Origin: Kistimonas scapharcae
GTDB lineage: Bacteria > Pseudomonadota > Gammaproteobacteria > Pseudomonadales > Endozoicomonadaceae
DNA length: 64,000 nt
Assembly (NCBI RefSeq): GCF_039540975.1
Contig: NZ_BAABFL010000478.1
Coordinates: 9,356-73,355 of the forward strand
Direction of reading: 5' to 3'
The translations under genes were made by a program, and so were the position numbers. Below, piece after piece: positions 8,822 through 16,583 of this stretch (the stretch's first letter is position 1; each line of letters starts with the position of its first letter). The notes under the pieces are model-generated. The model did no database searches. It had not been told where the DNA came from and worked only from the letters and a program-made list of their open reading frames with translations.

Positions 8822-9675
8822 ACAATCCTCACGGCGCTGGGAATCTCAAGCTTTTTCAAGGGCAGACTGTCGTAATAGCTGGCCGGGTTATGCACCTTGA
8901 TCTCGGCAAATCCACACCCGGCAAACCCGACTTCTATTTCCTGGTCATCACGATAATGCAATGGGTACCCCCCTCGGGTTAATAAACCCACGACCTTTTG
9001 GGCAAACTGCACCCAGCGATAGAGAGGATGTTCCTGAAGGTCCGGATAAATTTCAGTCAGGTAAATGCCCTTGGGAAACGTCACCAGATTATCTGCCAGC
9101 CGTTTCCAGAAATCAGTAATCACCGGTAATTCAAAATAGTTCACCAAACCTTCGGTAATGACCAGTACCGGCTTGCTGGAATCCAGACTGGAAAACAATA
9201 CCGAGAGGCTGTCTGCACCTTCCTGCGCCAGAATATTGCATTCAGCCACCTGATGCTGGTCAGACAACAGCCCATGCTGCGAAAGATAGCGGCGTTTTCT
9301 GGCGGCCATCTCCGGTAAGTCGGCTTCAATATAGCGCAGGGAGTGAGCATATTTCCGCATGAAACAGGCGCCCCTCGGCGACATGCCTGCCGCGATCTCA
9401 ATGACCTGGCAAACACCTTGCTGCTCAATGGCACGGGAAAGCAGTTCATCAATGATGAGATGTCGCTCCAACAGAAATGTTTCAATATCTGCCCCGGCGA
9501 CAGCGCGAATCAAGGCATTCACCGGCGCCAGCGCCCCATAGCTCAATTTTCCTTTAAACGAGTAGAGTTCTGGTAACGACAAACCGTGACGAAACCAGAC
9601 GTGACCGGTATAAAGTGCGCTAATACTGATACGGGAAGTATCCGCGTCAGGGGAGAAATTTGCAGACGGAGACAT
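8806..9675 (-). CDS. Leucine carboxyl methyltransferase-like SAM methyltransferase
   Basis: 289 residues from the ATG giving MSPSANFSPDAD, which has AGAAG six bases upstream; earlier in-frame ATGs would add up to 16 residues. The fold is recognised from VIEIAAGMSPRG (the SAM-binding GxG loop), YIEADLPEMAARKRRYL (acidic residue binding the ribose) and LVITEGLVNYF. These are marks of the LCM/polyketide-synthase O-methyltransferase family (as in eukaryotic LCMT1 and bacterial Omt proteins). The bacterial members mostly have unknown substrates. It is divergent from the DedA-PAP2 gene. Confidence 0.75.
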   Translation of the reverse strand: MSPSANFSPDADTSRISISALYTGHVWFRHGLSLPELYSFKGKLSYGALAPVNALIRAVAGADIETFLLERHLIIDELLSRAIEQQGVCQVIEIAAGMSPRGACFMRKYAHSLRYIEADLPEMAARKRRYLSQHGLLSDQHQVAECNILAQEGADSLSVLFSSLDSSKPVLVITEGLVNYFELPVITDFWKRLADNLVTFPKGIYLTEIYPDLQEHPLYRWVQFAQKVVGLLTRGGYPLHYRDDQEIEVGFAGCGFAEIKVHNPASYYDSLPLKKLEIPSAVRIVEAAV

Positions 9676-9819
9676 CATAGTCTTCTTTATATACGCTTTT
9701 ATCATTATTTTAAGGGCGAGCATAACGAGGCGTGATTAAGCACGCAAGTTCCGATTAAGCAGTGGAAAGAGACCCATGACACAGCGTTTGCCTGTTTACG
9801 TGGTTCCGGCAGGTACCGT

Positions 9820-11178
9820 ATGGATCTAACCGACATCCAGCCCATGCTGGAGTGGCTTCGCAGCCACCACGAGTGGCTTGCCATCAGCATTATGCTGATC
9901 GCCCTGGTTGAATCCCTGGCCATTGCCGGCATTATTCTGCCCGGTGTGGTGATGCTGTTCGGCGCAGCAACCATTGCCGGGAGCGGTGTGCTGGATGTCT
10001 GGACAACCCTCATTGCCGCCTTCATTGGTGCAGTGCTTGGGGATGGCATCAGTTTCATCCTGGGCAGGGTGTTCCATCGCCATATCGCCAACTGGTGGCC
10101 ATTTACCCGACATCCCCAGTGGCTGGAGGATGGCGAGCAGTTTTTCCATCGACATGGTGGAAAAAGTATTGCTTTTGGCCGTTTCATCGGGCCGGTCAGG
10201 CCCATTATCCCGCTCGTGGCCGGGATGCTGGATATGCCCGCAACCCGCTTTTACGTCGTCAATATTATCTCTGCCATGGCCTGGGCACCTGTCTATATTC
10301 TGCCGGGCTACCTGGTCGGCGCATCCATGCAGGTGTCGCCGCCGGTTTCCGAGGATGTGTTGATTATCCTCGCCATGCTTTTCGGCAGCAGTCTGTTTTT
10401 TGCCTTCATGAGTGGCTATATCCATGACAAGATTCAGTCACCGGATAATCTGTCAATAGCTTCCGACAGACTGTTTATCAGTGGACGCTATTTGATGGTG
10501 GCCAGTGGCATCAGCCTGATTCTGATTACCTGCCTGGTCGTCATTGGCGAACTGAAATTTGCCAATGCCGCCATTACCCAATGGCTGGTGTTCAACCATA
10601 CCGGTCTGATGAACCAGATCATGGTGGCCATTACGCTCATCGGGAATCATGAAGTTCAACTGGTCTGGCTTGGGCTCGCCGCTATCTGGCTTATCATCAA
10701 CCGGCAATGGAAGCTGGCACTTGCGTTATGCATTCTCATTACGGGGGTCGAGAGCGTATTGTGGTTGATGAAATGGGGACTGGATATGAACCGTCCCGAT
10801 AATCCTGCAGAACTGGTTCGCTTCTCTTTTCCCAGTGGCCATACGACATTAACGACATTTCTGTCACTCTGGTTCGCCCGCTACATCGCTCTGGCTATTC
10901 CCGAGGTTAAACGCCCCTGGATCTGGAGCATCGGTATCATCATTGCCATGCTGGTTGGTTTTTCACGGCTGTACCTCAGTGTGCACTGGACAACCGATGT
11001 CCTGGGAGGCGTGGCACTGGGCACGCTGGGCTTTTCAATCTGGCTCATTACCTGTGGCCGGTTCTCCGACACCGAGCCTCCCCAACACCCTGTAATTCTG
11101 GTAACAACCCTGCTGATCATCAGCACTGTAATGATTGCCCTGATATTTCCTGCAGCACGCACGATCTATCTTGGTTAA
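9820..11178 (+). CDS. DedA-PAP2 fusion membrane protein
   Basis: 452 residues joining two families of envelope lipid proteins. The first ~200 residues are DedA (SNARE-associated family) with ALVESLAIAGIILPG, GDGISFILGR, FGRFIGPVRPIIPLVAGM and PAW-like AMAWAPVYILPGY. DedA proteins act as undecaprenyl-phosphate or phospholipid flippases and need the acidic and arginine residues seen here. Residues about 240-430 are a PAP2 phosphatase with its three motifs: KWGLDMNRP, PSGHTT and SRLYLSVHWTTDVLGG. The protein could move and dephosphorylate a lipid pyrophosphate such as undecaprenyl diphosphate. Such fusions are known in Proteobacteria. Its end is nine bases from that of the convergent SDR gene. 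Confidence 0.88.
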   Translation: MDLTDIQPMLEWLRSHHEWLAISIMLIALVESLAIAGIILPGVVMLFGAATIAGSGVLDVWTTLIAAFIGAVLGDGISFILGRVFHRHIANWWPFTRHPQWLEDGEQFFHRHGGKSIAFGRFIGPVRPIIPLVAGMLDMPATRFYVVNIISAMAWAPVYILPGYLVGASMQVSPPVSEDVLIILAMLFGSSLFFAFMSGYIHDKIQSPDNLSIASDRLFISGRYLMVASGISLILITCLVVIGELKFANAAITQWLVFNHTGLMNQIMVAITLIGNHEVQLVWLGLAAIWLIINRQWKLALALCILITGVESVLWLMKWGLDMNRPDNPAELVRFSFPSGHTTLTTFLSLWFARYIALAIPEVKRPWIWSIGIIIAMLVGFSRLYLSVHWTTDVLGGVALGTLGFSIWLITCGRFSDTEPPQHPVILVTTLLIISTVMIALIFPAARTIYLG

Positions 11179-11187
11179 CGCTTGGGA

Positions 11188-11988
11188 CTACATACCACCA
11201 ATTCGATGGGCAAGGTAACGCTCAAAAAAGACTGGAAAAAAGCGGGCAAATAATCGAGCCCGCCAATCCACATTGGACAGGAGCAACAAACGTTTGCGTT
11301 TGATTGCGCCTACAAAAATCTCTTCTGCGACATCCGCAGGAGAGGCCGTTTTACCACTCAGAGTGAAAGGCTTTTTGACAATACCACCATCCCCCTGCAA
11401 GGCGTTCTTATAAATATCCGTTGCCGTAAACCCAGGGCAGACCATCATGACATCCACACCACGATCAATCAGCTCAACCCTTAAGCAGTTAAACAAACCA
11501 TGCAGTGCATGCTTGCTTGCACTGTAGGCACTCCGAAACCGCAATGGCGCAAAGCCAGACATACTGCTCATGGTAATCACCAGACCATGGCTTTGGAGGA
11601 GCGCTGGCAACGACTCCCGGGTACAATAAAGTGCTCCGAAATAATTGACAGCCATCAGACGATGATGAACCTCAGCGTCGGTGTCTTCAAACAGGCTTCG
11701 GTGGGTGATACCGGCATTATTGACTAATACATCAATGTGCTGAAAGTCTTCCACGATTCGATTCATCGTTTCATGGACGCCCTTCTGATCACTAACATCA
11801 CACACGTATCCACGTGCCTGAATACCCCGACTTTCCAAATGATCCACACACGTCGCAATCTGTTCACGGTTAAGATCGATCAAGGCGATGCGCGCGCCGG
11901 CCATACCAAAACGCTGACTCAATGCCCGGCCGATGCCGGCACAGGCGCCCGTAATCACAACAGTCTTGTTTCTGAACGAGTGCGCCAT
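11188..11988 (-). CDS. Short-chain dehydrogenase/reductase (SDR)
   Basis: 266 residues, a classical SDR using NAD(P). Cofactor motif TGACAGIG (TGxxxGxG), the NNAG motif in VLVNNAGIT, catalytic Ser in MSSMSGFA, and YSASK with the Tyr and Lys. The C-terminus is basic with hydrophobic patches (RARLFARFFPVFFERYLAHRI), as in SDRs that associate with membranes and act on lipids or steroids. Two ATGs lie in tandem; the second has better spacing (seven bases) from GGAG. The substrate is unknown. The gene is probably transcribed separately from the upstream flavoprotein gene. Confidence 0.85.
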   Translation of the reverse strand: MAHSFRNKTVVITGACAGIGRALSQRFGMAGARIALIDLNREQIATCVDHLESRGIQARGYVCDVSDQKGVHETMNRIVEDFQHIDVLVNNAGITHRSLFEDTDAEVHHRLMAVNYFGALYCTRESLPALLQSHGLVITMSSMSGFAPLRFRSAYSASKHALHGLFNCLRVELIDRGVDVMMVCPGFTATDIYKNALQGDGGIVKKPFTLSGKTASPADVAEEIFVGAIKRKRLLLLSNVDWRARLFARFFPVFFERYLAHRIGGM

Positions 11989-12069
11989 CATCAAACTCCC
12001 TGCTTACGGTAGGGTTATTATTATCGAAATTGATCAATCTGCCTGCCTGACAGTTAATCCGACTACTGG

Positions 12070-12807
12070 CTAGCGTGAAAACGTGTACTTCTCCCGCTTG
12101 ATCTGACGAGACCCAAACCCTGCGTCACTAAGCCAGGCCACGGCATCATCAATCATGGAGGGATTACCACAGAGAAACGTAAGATCCCGTTCAGGGGATA
12201 AGTCCAGATGGGCGAAGCGTGTCTGAACATAACCAGGATATTCTTGCATCCCTGCATCCGGATTCGCTTCCCGGCTGAAGCAAAGCTCAAACGTCACCTG
12301 TTCAAATTGTGACGCCAGCGAGGTGAATTCTTCACGATAAATCACATCCTTCCTGTGCCTGGTGCCCATCAGGATATGGAGTGCTATCCCGCTGGCAGCG
12401 AGCCTTTCCAGCTGTGGCAGCATGGCGCGATAAGGCGCCATGCCTGTGCCAGTGCCAATCAGAACCAGACGTTCTGGCAGGCTGTCCGGCAAGACCAGAA
12501 GTCCGAAAGGACCACTGATACCAAAGTGCTCTCCCGGCACTGCTTCCTGAAAACGGCGACTGGCACGACCATCCGGCAACAACGCAATGGCAATATCAAT
12601 CTGACGCGTCGATTGAAAGACACCAGGCGCACTGGCAATGCTGTAGCTGCGCTTGAGGTTTTCACCATCAAGCTCAAACTGAATGGAAACAAACTGTCCG
12701 GCCTGAAACGAAAAGCTGTCATCAGCAAGCTGAAAGGTCAGTTGCAGCGTATCGTCTGATAGCTGTGTCTTACTGAGCAGCTCAGCTTCAAATACAGGCC
12801 GGGGCAT
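12070..12807 (-). CDS. Ferredoxin/flavodoxin-NADP reductase-like flavoprotein
   Basis: 245 residues, an FAD- and NAD(P)-binding oxidoreductase. FAD site RSYSIAS (RxYS), phosphate-binding GRASRRF, and an NAD(P) domain with LIGTGTGMAPYRAML and FLCGNPSMIDDA. It is the length of bacterial Fpr. The C-terminus ends KREKYTFSR, unlike the VEKYW ending of E. coli Fpr, so the electron partner may be a different ferredoxin, flavodoxin or oxygenase component. Start ATG is preceded by GGAG. No redox partner gene lies nearby. Confidence 0.85.
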   Translation of the reverse strand: MPRPVFEAELLSKTQLSDDTLQLTFQLADDSFSFQAGQFVSIQFELDGENLKRSYSIASAPGVFQSTRQIDIAIALLPDGRASRRFQEAVPGEHFGISGPFGLLVLPDSLPERLVLIGTGTGMAPYRAMLPQLERLAASGIALHILMGTRHRKDVIYREEFTSLASQFEQVTFELCFSREANPDAGMQEYPGYVQTRFAHLDLSPERDLTFLCGNPSMIDDAVAWLSDAGFGSRQIKREKYTFSR

Positions 12808-12883
12808 GGAGAACTCCGTGGCTTATGAAACAGGGTATTCCATAAGAATGCGGGATATCATTCGGCTGTCAACTCTCGCCTCA

Positions 12884-15019
12884 TCATCCGCTGCTGTTTT
12901 TACCCGGCATCACAACCGTATCTTCCAGTCGTGTGACAGGATTGGCTGCGCCCAGCAACAGGCCCTGCCCACGGTCATAACCGAGATCCCTGACAAACGC
13001 CAACTGGGCTTCACTGTCAATGCCTTCAGCCACCGTCTTAATACCCATATCCTTGGCCAGAAAGGTCATGGCACGAATAATTCCTTCAGTCGCGCTGTCA
13101 CGCCCGATTTCATGAATAAAACCAGGATCAATCTTGACCACATCAACAGTGAGTCGGCGCAAATAGTTCAGTGCAGATGTCCCACTGCCGAAATTATCCA
13201 GTGCTACATGGACACCGACCTTTCTCAGTGCTTTCAAGTCATTAACCACTTTGCCAGGGATTTCGTTCAGGAAGCGCTCTGAGATTTCTATCTCCATGAC
13301 CTGGGGATCAATATTCTGCTGCTCCAGCAAAGCTTCAATCATGGCCTGAATATTGACATCCTTACACTGGCTTAAGGATAAATTCATCGCCAACAGCGTG
13401 TGTTTTCGACCTGGATCGGCATGGCGCCACTGTGCCATTTCACGGCTGGCATTATTCAACACCCACTCCCCGAGCGACGTCATTTGCCGTAGCTCTTCCA
13501 CCAACGGCAAAAACTCATCCTGCAGGCGTAATCGGCCATCGTAATCCCAGCGTACTTCAGTCTCAAAGCCAATCACGCGCCCGGATTCCAGCGCTACCAT
13601 CGGCTGATAAAACAGCTCAAAATTCCCGCGCTGCAAATCCGTCTTGAGAGCCTGTTCCATAAAAGCCTTGCGGCGGTTCTCTTCCCGCATCGTATCCGTG
13701 AAATACTGGTATCCCCTGCGGCCATTCTTTTTGGTGACATACATGGCCGTATCCGCAGCCTTAACCAGCTCATCTGGCTCTCTACCGCATTCGGGCCAAA
13801 CAGCAATGCCGACACTGGTACTGACATGCAGCTCACGCCCTCCAATAGGATGCGGACGACAAACGGCTTCCACTATTTTTTCCGCCACCAGCTTCACATC
13901 GTCAGGTCTGGCGACATCATCAAGTACAACGGCGAACTCATCCCCTCCGAGACGCGCGACAAGGTCACCACGGCGAACACTCTGCTGTAACCGCTCCGCC
14001 ACACTTTTCAACAATTCATCACCCACATCATGACCCAGACTGTCGTTAATGGGCTTGAAGTGATCCAGATCCAGATAAAAGACTGCCGTGATATGTTGGC
14101 TGATTTCACTACGCGTAATGGAGGCCATCAGGAATTCCATAAACAATGTCCGGTTGGCCAGTCCGGTCAAACCATCATATTTCGCCATTTTCAGAAGATG
14201 TTCTTCAAGCTTCTTGCGCTCAGTAATGTCCTGAAAAACCAGCACGCCCCCCATGACGGTGCCATTTTCTGTCTGTGTGGGAGAAGCACTGAACTCCACA
14301 GGAAGACTGCCACTTTCCCCCTGTTTCAGCGCCGATGTTTTGGAGAAAATACTGTCTGGCTCGCCATCACCCGCCATCCACTGTTGAATAATGTCTTCAA
14401 TCCCCGGTTCCACAAAAAAGGGAATGATGGATGTGCCCAGTAGCATTTGCTCATCCTGCTGTAACAACTGGCACGCTGCAGGGTTGGCAAAGGTGATGCT
14501 GCCTTCTGGGTCAATACCAAGAATCCCTTCCGCCGCACAATCCAGCAGCAGGTGGTTTTGTTCACTCAGTGCACGGAGCTCTGTTGCCAGATCTTCCAGT
14601 TCCCGCCGCTGTTTATCGAGTTGAAGAAAGACACGGACCTTGCTCAGAAGAATGTCTTTATTCACCGGCTTATACAGATAATCCACCGCCCCGGACTCAT
14701 AACCTTCTGTGACATGCTTGTCTTCCTTGCTGATGGCTGTCACAAAAATAATTGGGATGGTTTCCGTCGATTTATTGTCACGCAGGAAACGAGCGGTTTC
14801 GAAACCGTCCATGACCGGCATCTGGACATCCAGCAGGATCAGGGCAAACTCGTGCCTGAGCACCAGGCCCAGCGCCTCTTCGCCAGACAACGCCTTAAAT
14901 ATCTCCGCACCCACAGGCTTAAGGAGTTTTCCCATAGCCAGCAGGTTTTCCGGTTTATCATCCACCACCAGAATCTTCGGTAACTTCGCTTCCTGCGTGT
15001 TTTCTTCCATGTCGTCCAT
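12884..15019 (-). CDS. Response regulator REC-PAS-GGDEF-EAL protein
   Basis: 711 residues. REC (about 14-130) with acidic pair VVDD, phospho-acceptor Asp64 in LLDVQMP and Lys117 in YLYKPVN. PAS (about 145-270). GGDEF (about 275-440) with an intact active site RLGGDEF and an inhibitory-site RRGD three residues beyond standard spacing checks out (R349, D352), so diguanylate cyclase activity is expected. EAL (about 455-705) is damaged: the EAL motif reads ETE (486-488) and the DDFG metal motif reads DNFG (608-611), which removes a metal ligand, so phosphodiesterase activity is doubtful. It ends the kinase-cheR-cheB operon and is the likely output: phosphorylation sets cyclic-di-GMP synthesis. 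No clear ribosome site for the first ATG; another ATG lies three codons on. Confidence 0.9.
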   Translation of the reverse strand: MDDMEENTQEAKLPKILVVDDKPENLLAMGKLLKPVGAEIFKALSGEEALGLVLRHEFALILLDVQMPVMDGFETARFLRDNKSTETIPIIFVTAISKEDKHVTEGYESGAVDYLYKPVNKDILLSKVRVFLQLDKQRRELEDLATELRALSEQNHLLLDCAAEGILGIDPEGSITFANPAACQLLQQDEQMLLGTSIIPFFVEPGIEDIIQQWMAGDGEPDSIFSKTSALKQGESGSLPVEFSASPTQTENGTVMGGVLVFQDITERKKLEEHLLKMAKYDGLTGLANRTLFMEFLMASITRSEISQHITAVFYLDLDHFKPINDSLGHDVGDELLKSVAERLQQSVRRGDLVARLGGDEFAVVLDDVARPDDVKLVAEKIVEAVCRPHPIGGRELHVSTSVGIAVWPECGREPDELVKAADTAMYVTKKNGRRGYQYFTDTMREENRRKAFMEQALKTDLQRGNFELFYQPMVALESGRVIGFETEVRWDYDGRLRLQDEFLPLVEELRQMTSLGEWVLNNASREMAQWRHADPGRKHTLLAMNLSLSQCKDVNIQAMIEALLEQQNIDPQVMEIEISERFLNEIPGKVVNDLKALRKVGVHVALDNFGSGTSALNYLRRLTVDVVKIDPGFIHEIGRDSATEGIIRAMTFLAKDMGIKTVAEGIDSEAQLAFVRDLGYDRGQGLLLGAANPVTRLEDTVVMPGKNSSG

Positions 15020-15026
15020 AAGACGG

Positions 15027-15602
15027 TTACAGTCCTGTCAGTTCATTCAGGCGGGTCGCCAACGCTGGCAACGCCATCACCCCATCAACGTCTGTATCGG
15101 CAAGAGTGGCCTTGGGCATTACCTCATGTTCCGCCGTCGCCGGATCCTGGACCAACACAAGTCCGCCCCGCTGCTTGATTTGCCGGGCGCCTGCACTGCC
15201 ATCCCGATTGGCGCCAGTCAGTACCACGCCGATCAGGTGAGAACCATAAGCCTCAGCCGCCGACTCAAATAAAACATCCACGGATGGCCGTGAATACGTC
15301 ACTTTTCTGTCGACACACAGGCTGATACTGCAATCTTCTTCAATCAGCATGTGATAACCCGGTGGTGCCAGATAGATATGCCCGTTTTCAACAGGCTCCT
15401 GGTCCTCTGCAAACGTGACGGGCAGAGAACTGCTTTTATTCAAATAATGGACAATACCGTCATCCGCTTCGGCATCAATATGCTTGACCACAAAAACCGG
15501 CACGGGAAACGCCGGCTGCAATCCGCTGAACAACACCTTCAGGGCTTCAATTCCTCCCGCTGAAGCACCAATGACGACGGCAGAAAAGGCATGTTTCCTC
15601 AT
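15027..15602 (-). CDS. CheB-type protein-glutamate methylesterase domain
   Basis: 191 residues making only the catalytic domain of CheB, without the usual N-terminal receiver. Catalytic Ser in GASAGG (residues 13-18), His in VVKHID and Asp in VVLTGANRDG are all present. CheB removes methyl groups from, or deamidates, glutamyl/glutaminyl residues of receptors. No chemoreceptor, CheA or CheW gene occurs in the window. The probable target is therefore the coiled-coil region of the neighbouring hybrid kinase or another protein. It overlaps the cheR stop by ATGA, indicating translational coupling. Confidence 0.88.
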   Translation of the reverse strand: MRKHAFSAVVIGASAGGIEALKVLFSGLQPAFPVPVFVVKHIDAEADDGIVHYLNKSSSLPVTFAEDQEPVENGHIYLAPPGYHMLIEEDCSISLCVDRKVTYSRPSVDVLFESAAEAYGSHLIGVVLTGANRDGSAGARQIKQRGGLVLVQDPATAEHEVMPKATLADTDVDGVMALPALATRLNELTGL

Positions 15603-16531
15603 TCTGCCACCGCTTTTTTCCGATAGATTTTCTGGTAGATATCCACCGTTTCATACATGGTATCAATGTCAGAAAAGCGAATACTTTCCCGCGTCCCCAG
15701 ACATAACATGCCTTTAGGGCAGAGGCTGTCATTAAACAGTTTGAACACCCGGTTTTTCAGGTTCCGGTTGAAATAAATCAATACATTACGGCAAATGATC
15801 AGGTGCATCTCGCCAAACACGCCATCGGTCACCAGGTTATGGTTGGCAAACGTCATATTGGCAGAGAGACGACGGTGAAATTTCAGGGAGCTGTAACGCT
15901 GATGGTAATAATTGCTTAACACCTCTCCACCACCTGATTTCATATAATTCTCTTCATAAAGAGGAAGGTTTTCCGTGTGATAAATCCCCCTGCGGGCAAT
16001 CTGTAATGATTCTTCATTGAGATCCGTGGCGTAGATTTGCGCCCGGTCAAGGATGCCCGCCTCATCCAACAGAATGGCCATTGAGTAGACTTCCTCACCG
16101 GTTGCGCATCCCGCATGCCATATCTTGATAAAAGGCCAGGTTTTCAACCAGGGGATCACTTCTTCCCGAAGCTTCAAAAAGAAAGCCGGATCCCGAAACA
16201 TCTCCGTCACGGTAACCGACATATGCCTCAATAGCAGTGCAAATACAGAGGCATCATGCAGCACACGGGGAATCAGCTCAGCAATGTGCTCACAGCCGAT
16301 GTCATCCCGGAATTCCCGGATACGACGCTTTAGCGATGCGGGTGCATAATCATGAAAATCATACCCATAATGCTGTTTTACGGCATCCAGCAACAGCCTG
16401 ATTTCCAACGCATCCAAAGCTCTGGCTTCATTCTGGGAATCAACGTCATCCAGATTTTCCAGCAAAGCATCACGGTCTGTTGGCATTAACAGATTTGACA
16501 GCGTTTCAGCCTCGTCCTTCCTCTCATCCAC
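15599..16531 (-). CDS. CheR-type protein-glutamate O-methyltransferase
   Basis: 310 residues. An N-terminal helical domain (about 40-110) is followed by the methyltransferase domain with IWHAGCATGEEVYSMAI (SAM loop), IYATDLNEESL (ribose-binding Asp) and DLIICRNVLIYF-like LIICRNVLIYFN, all diagnostic of CheR. It transfers methyl groups to glutamates, opposing the CheB-like protein encoded next. A ~40-residue acidic extension precedes the usual start. The start codon is GTG with GGGA about ten bases upstream. It is the second gene of the signalling operon, 52 bases after the hybrid kinase. Confidence 0.9.
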   Translation of the reverse strand: MDERKDEAETLSNLLMPTDRDALLENLDDVDSQNEARALDALEIRLLLDAVKQHYGYDFHDYAPASLKRRIREFRDDIGCEHIAELIPRVLHDASVFALLLRHMSVTVTEMFRDPAFFLKLREEVIPWLKTWPFIKIWHAGCATGEEVYSMAILLDEAGILDRAQIYATDLNEESLQIARRGIYHTENLPLYEENYMKSGGGEVLSNYYHQRYSSLKFHRRLSANMTFANHNLVTDGVFGEMHLIICRNVLIYFNRNLKNRVFKLFNDSLCPKGMLCLGTRESIRFSDIDTMYETVDIYQKIYRKKAVAE

Positions 16532-16583
16532 AGAGACAGATTCCCTTCAAAATACGATGTCCGATCAATACAGATCCAGGCGA

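Noticed and set aside
12025..12045. TTGATCAA palindrome upstream of the SDR gene as an FNR box
   Set aside because: The half-sites lack the four-base spacer required for FNR/Anr binding.
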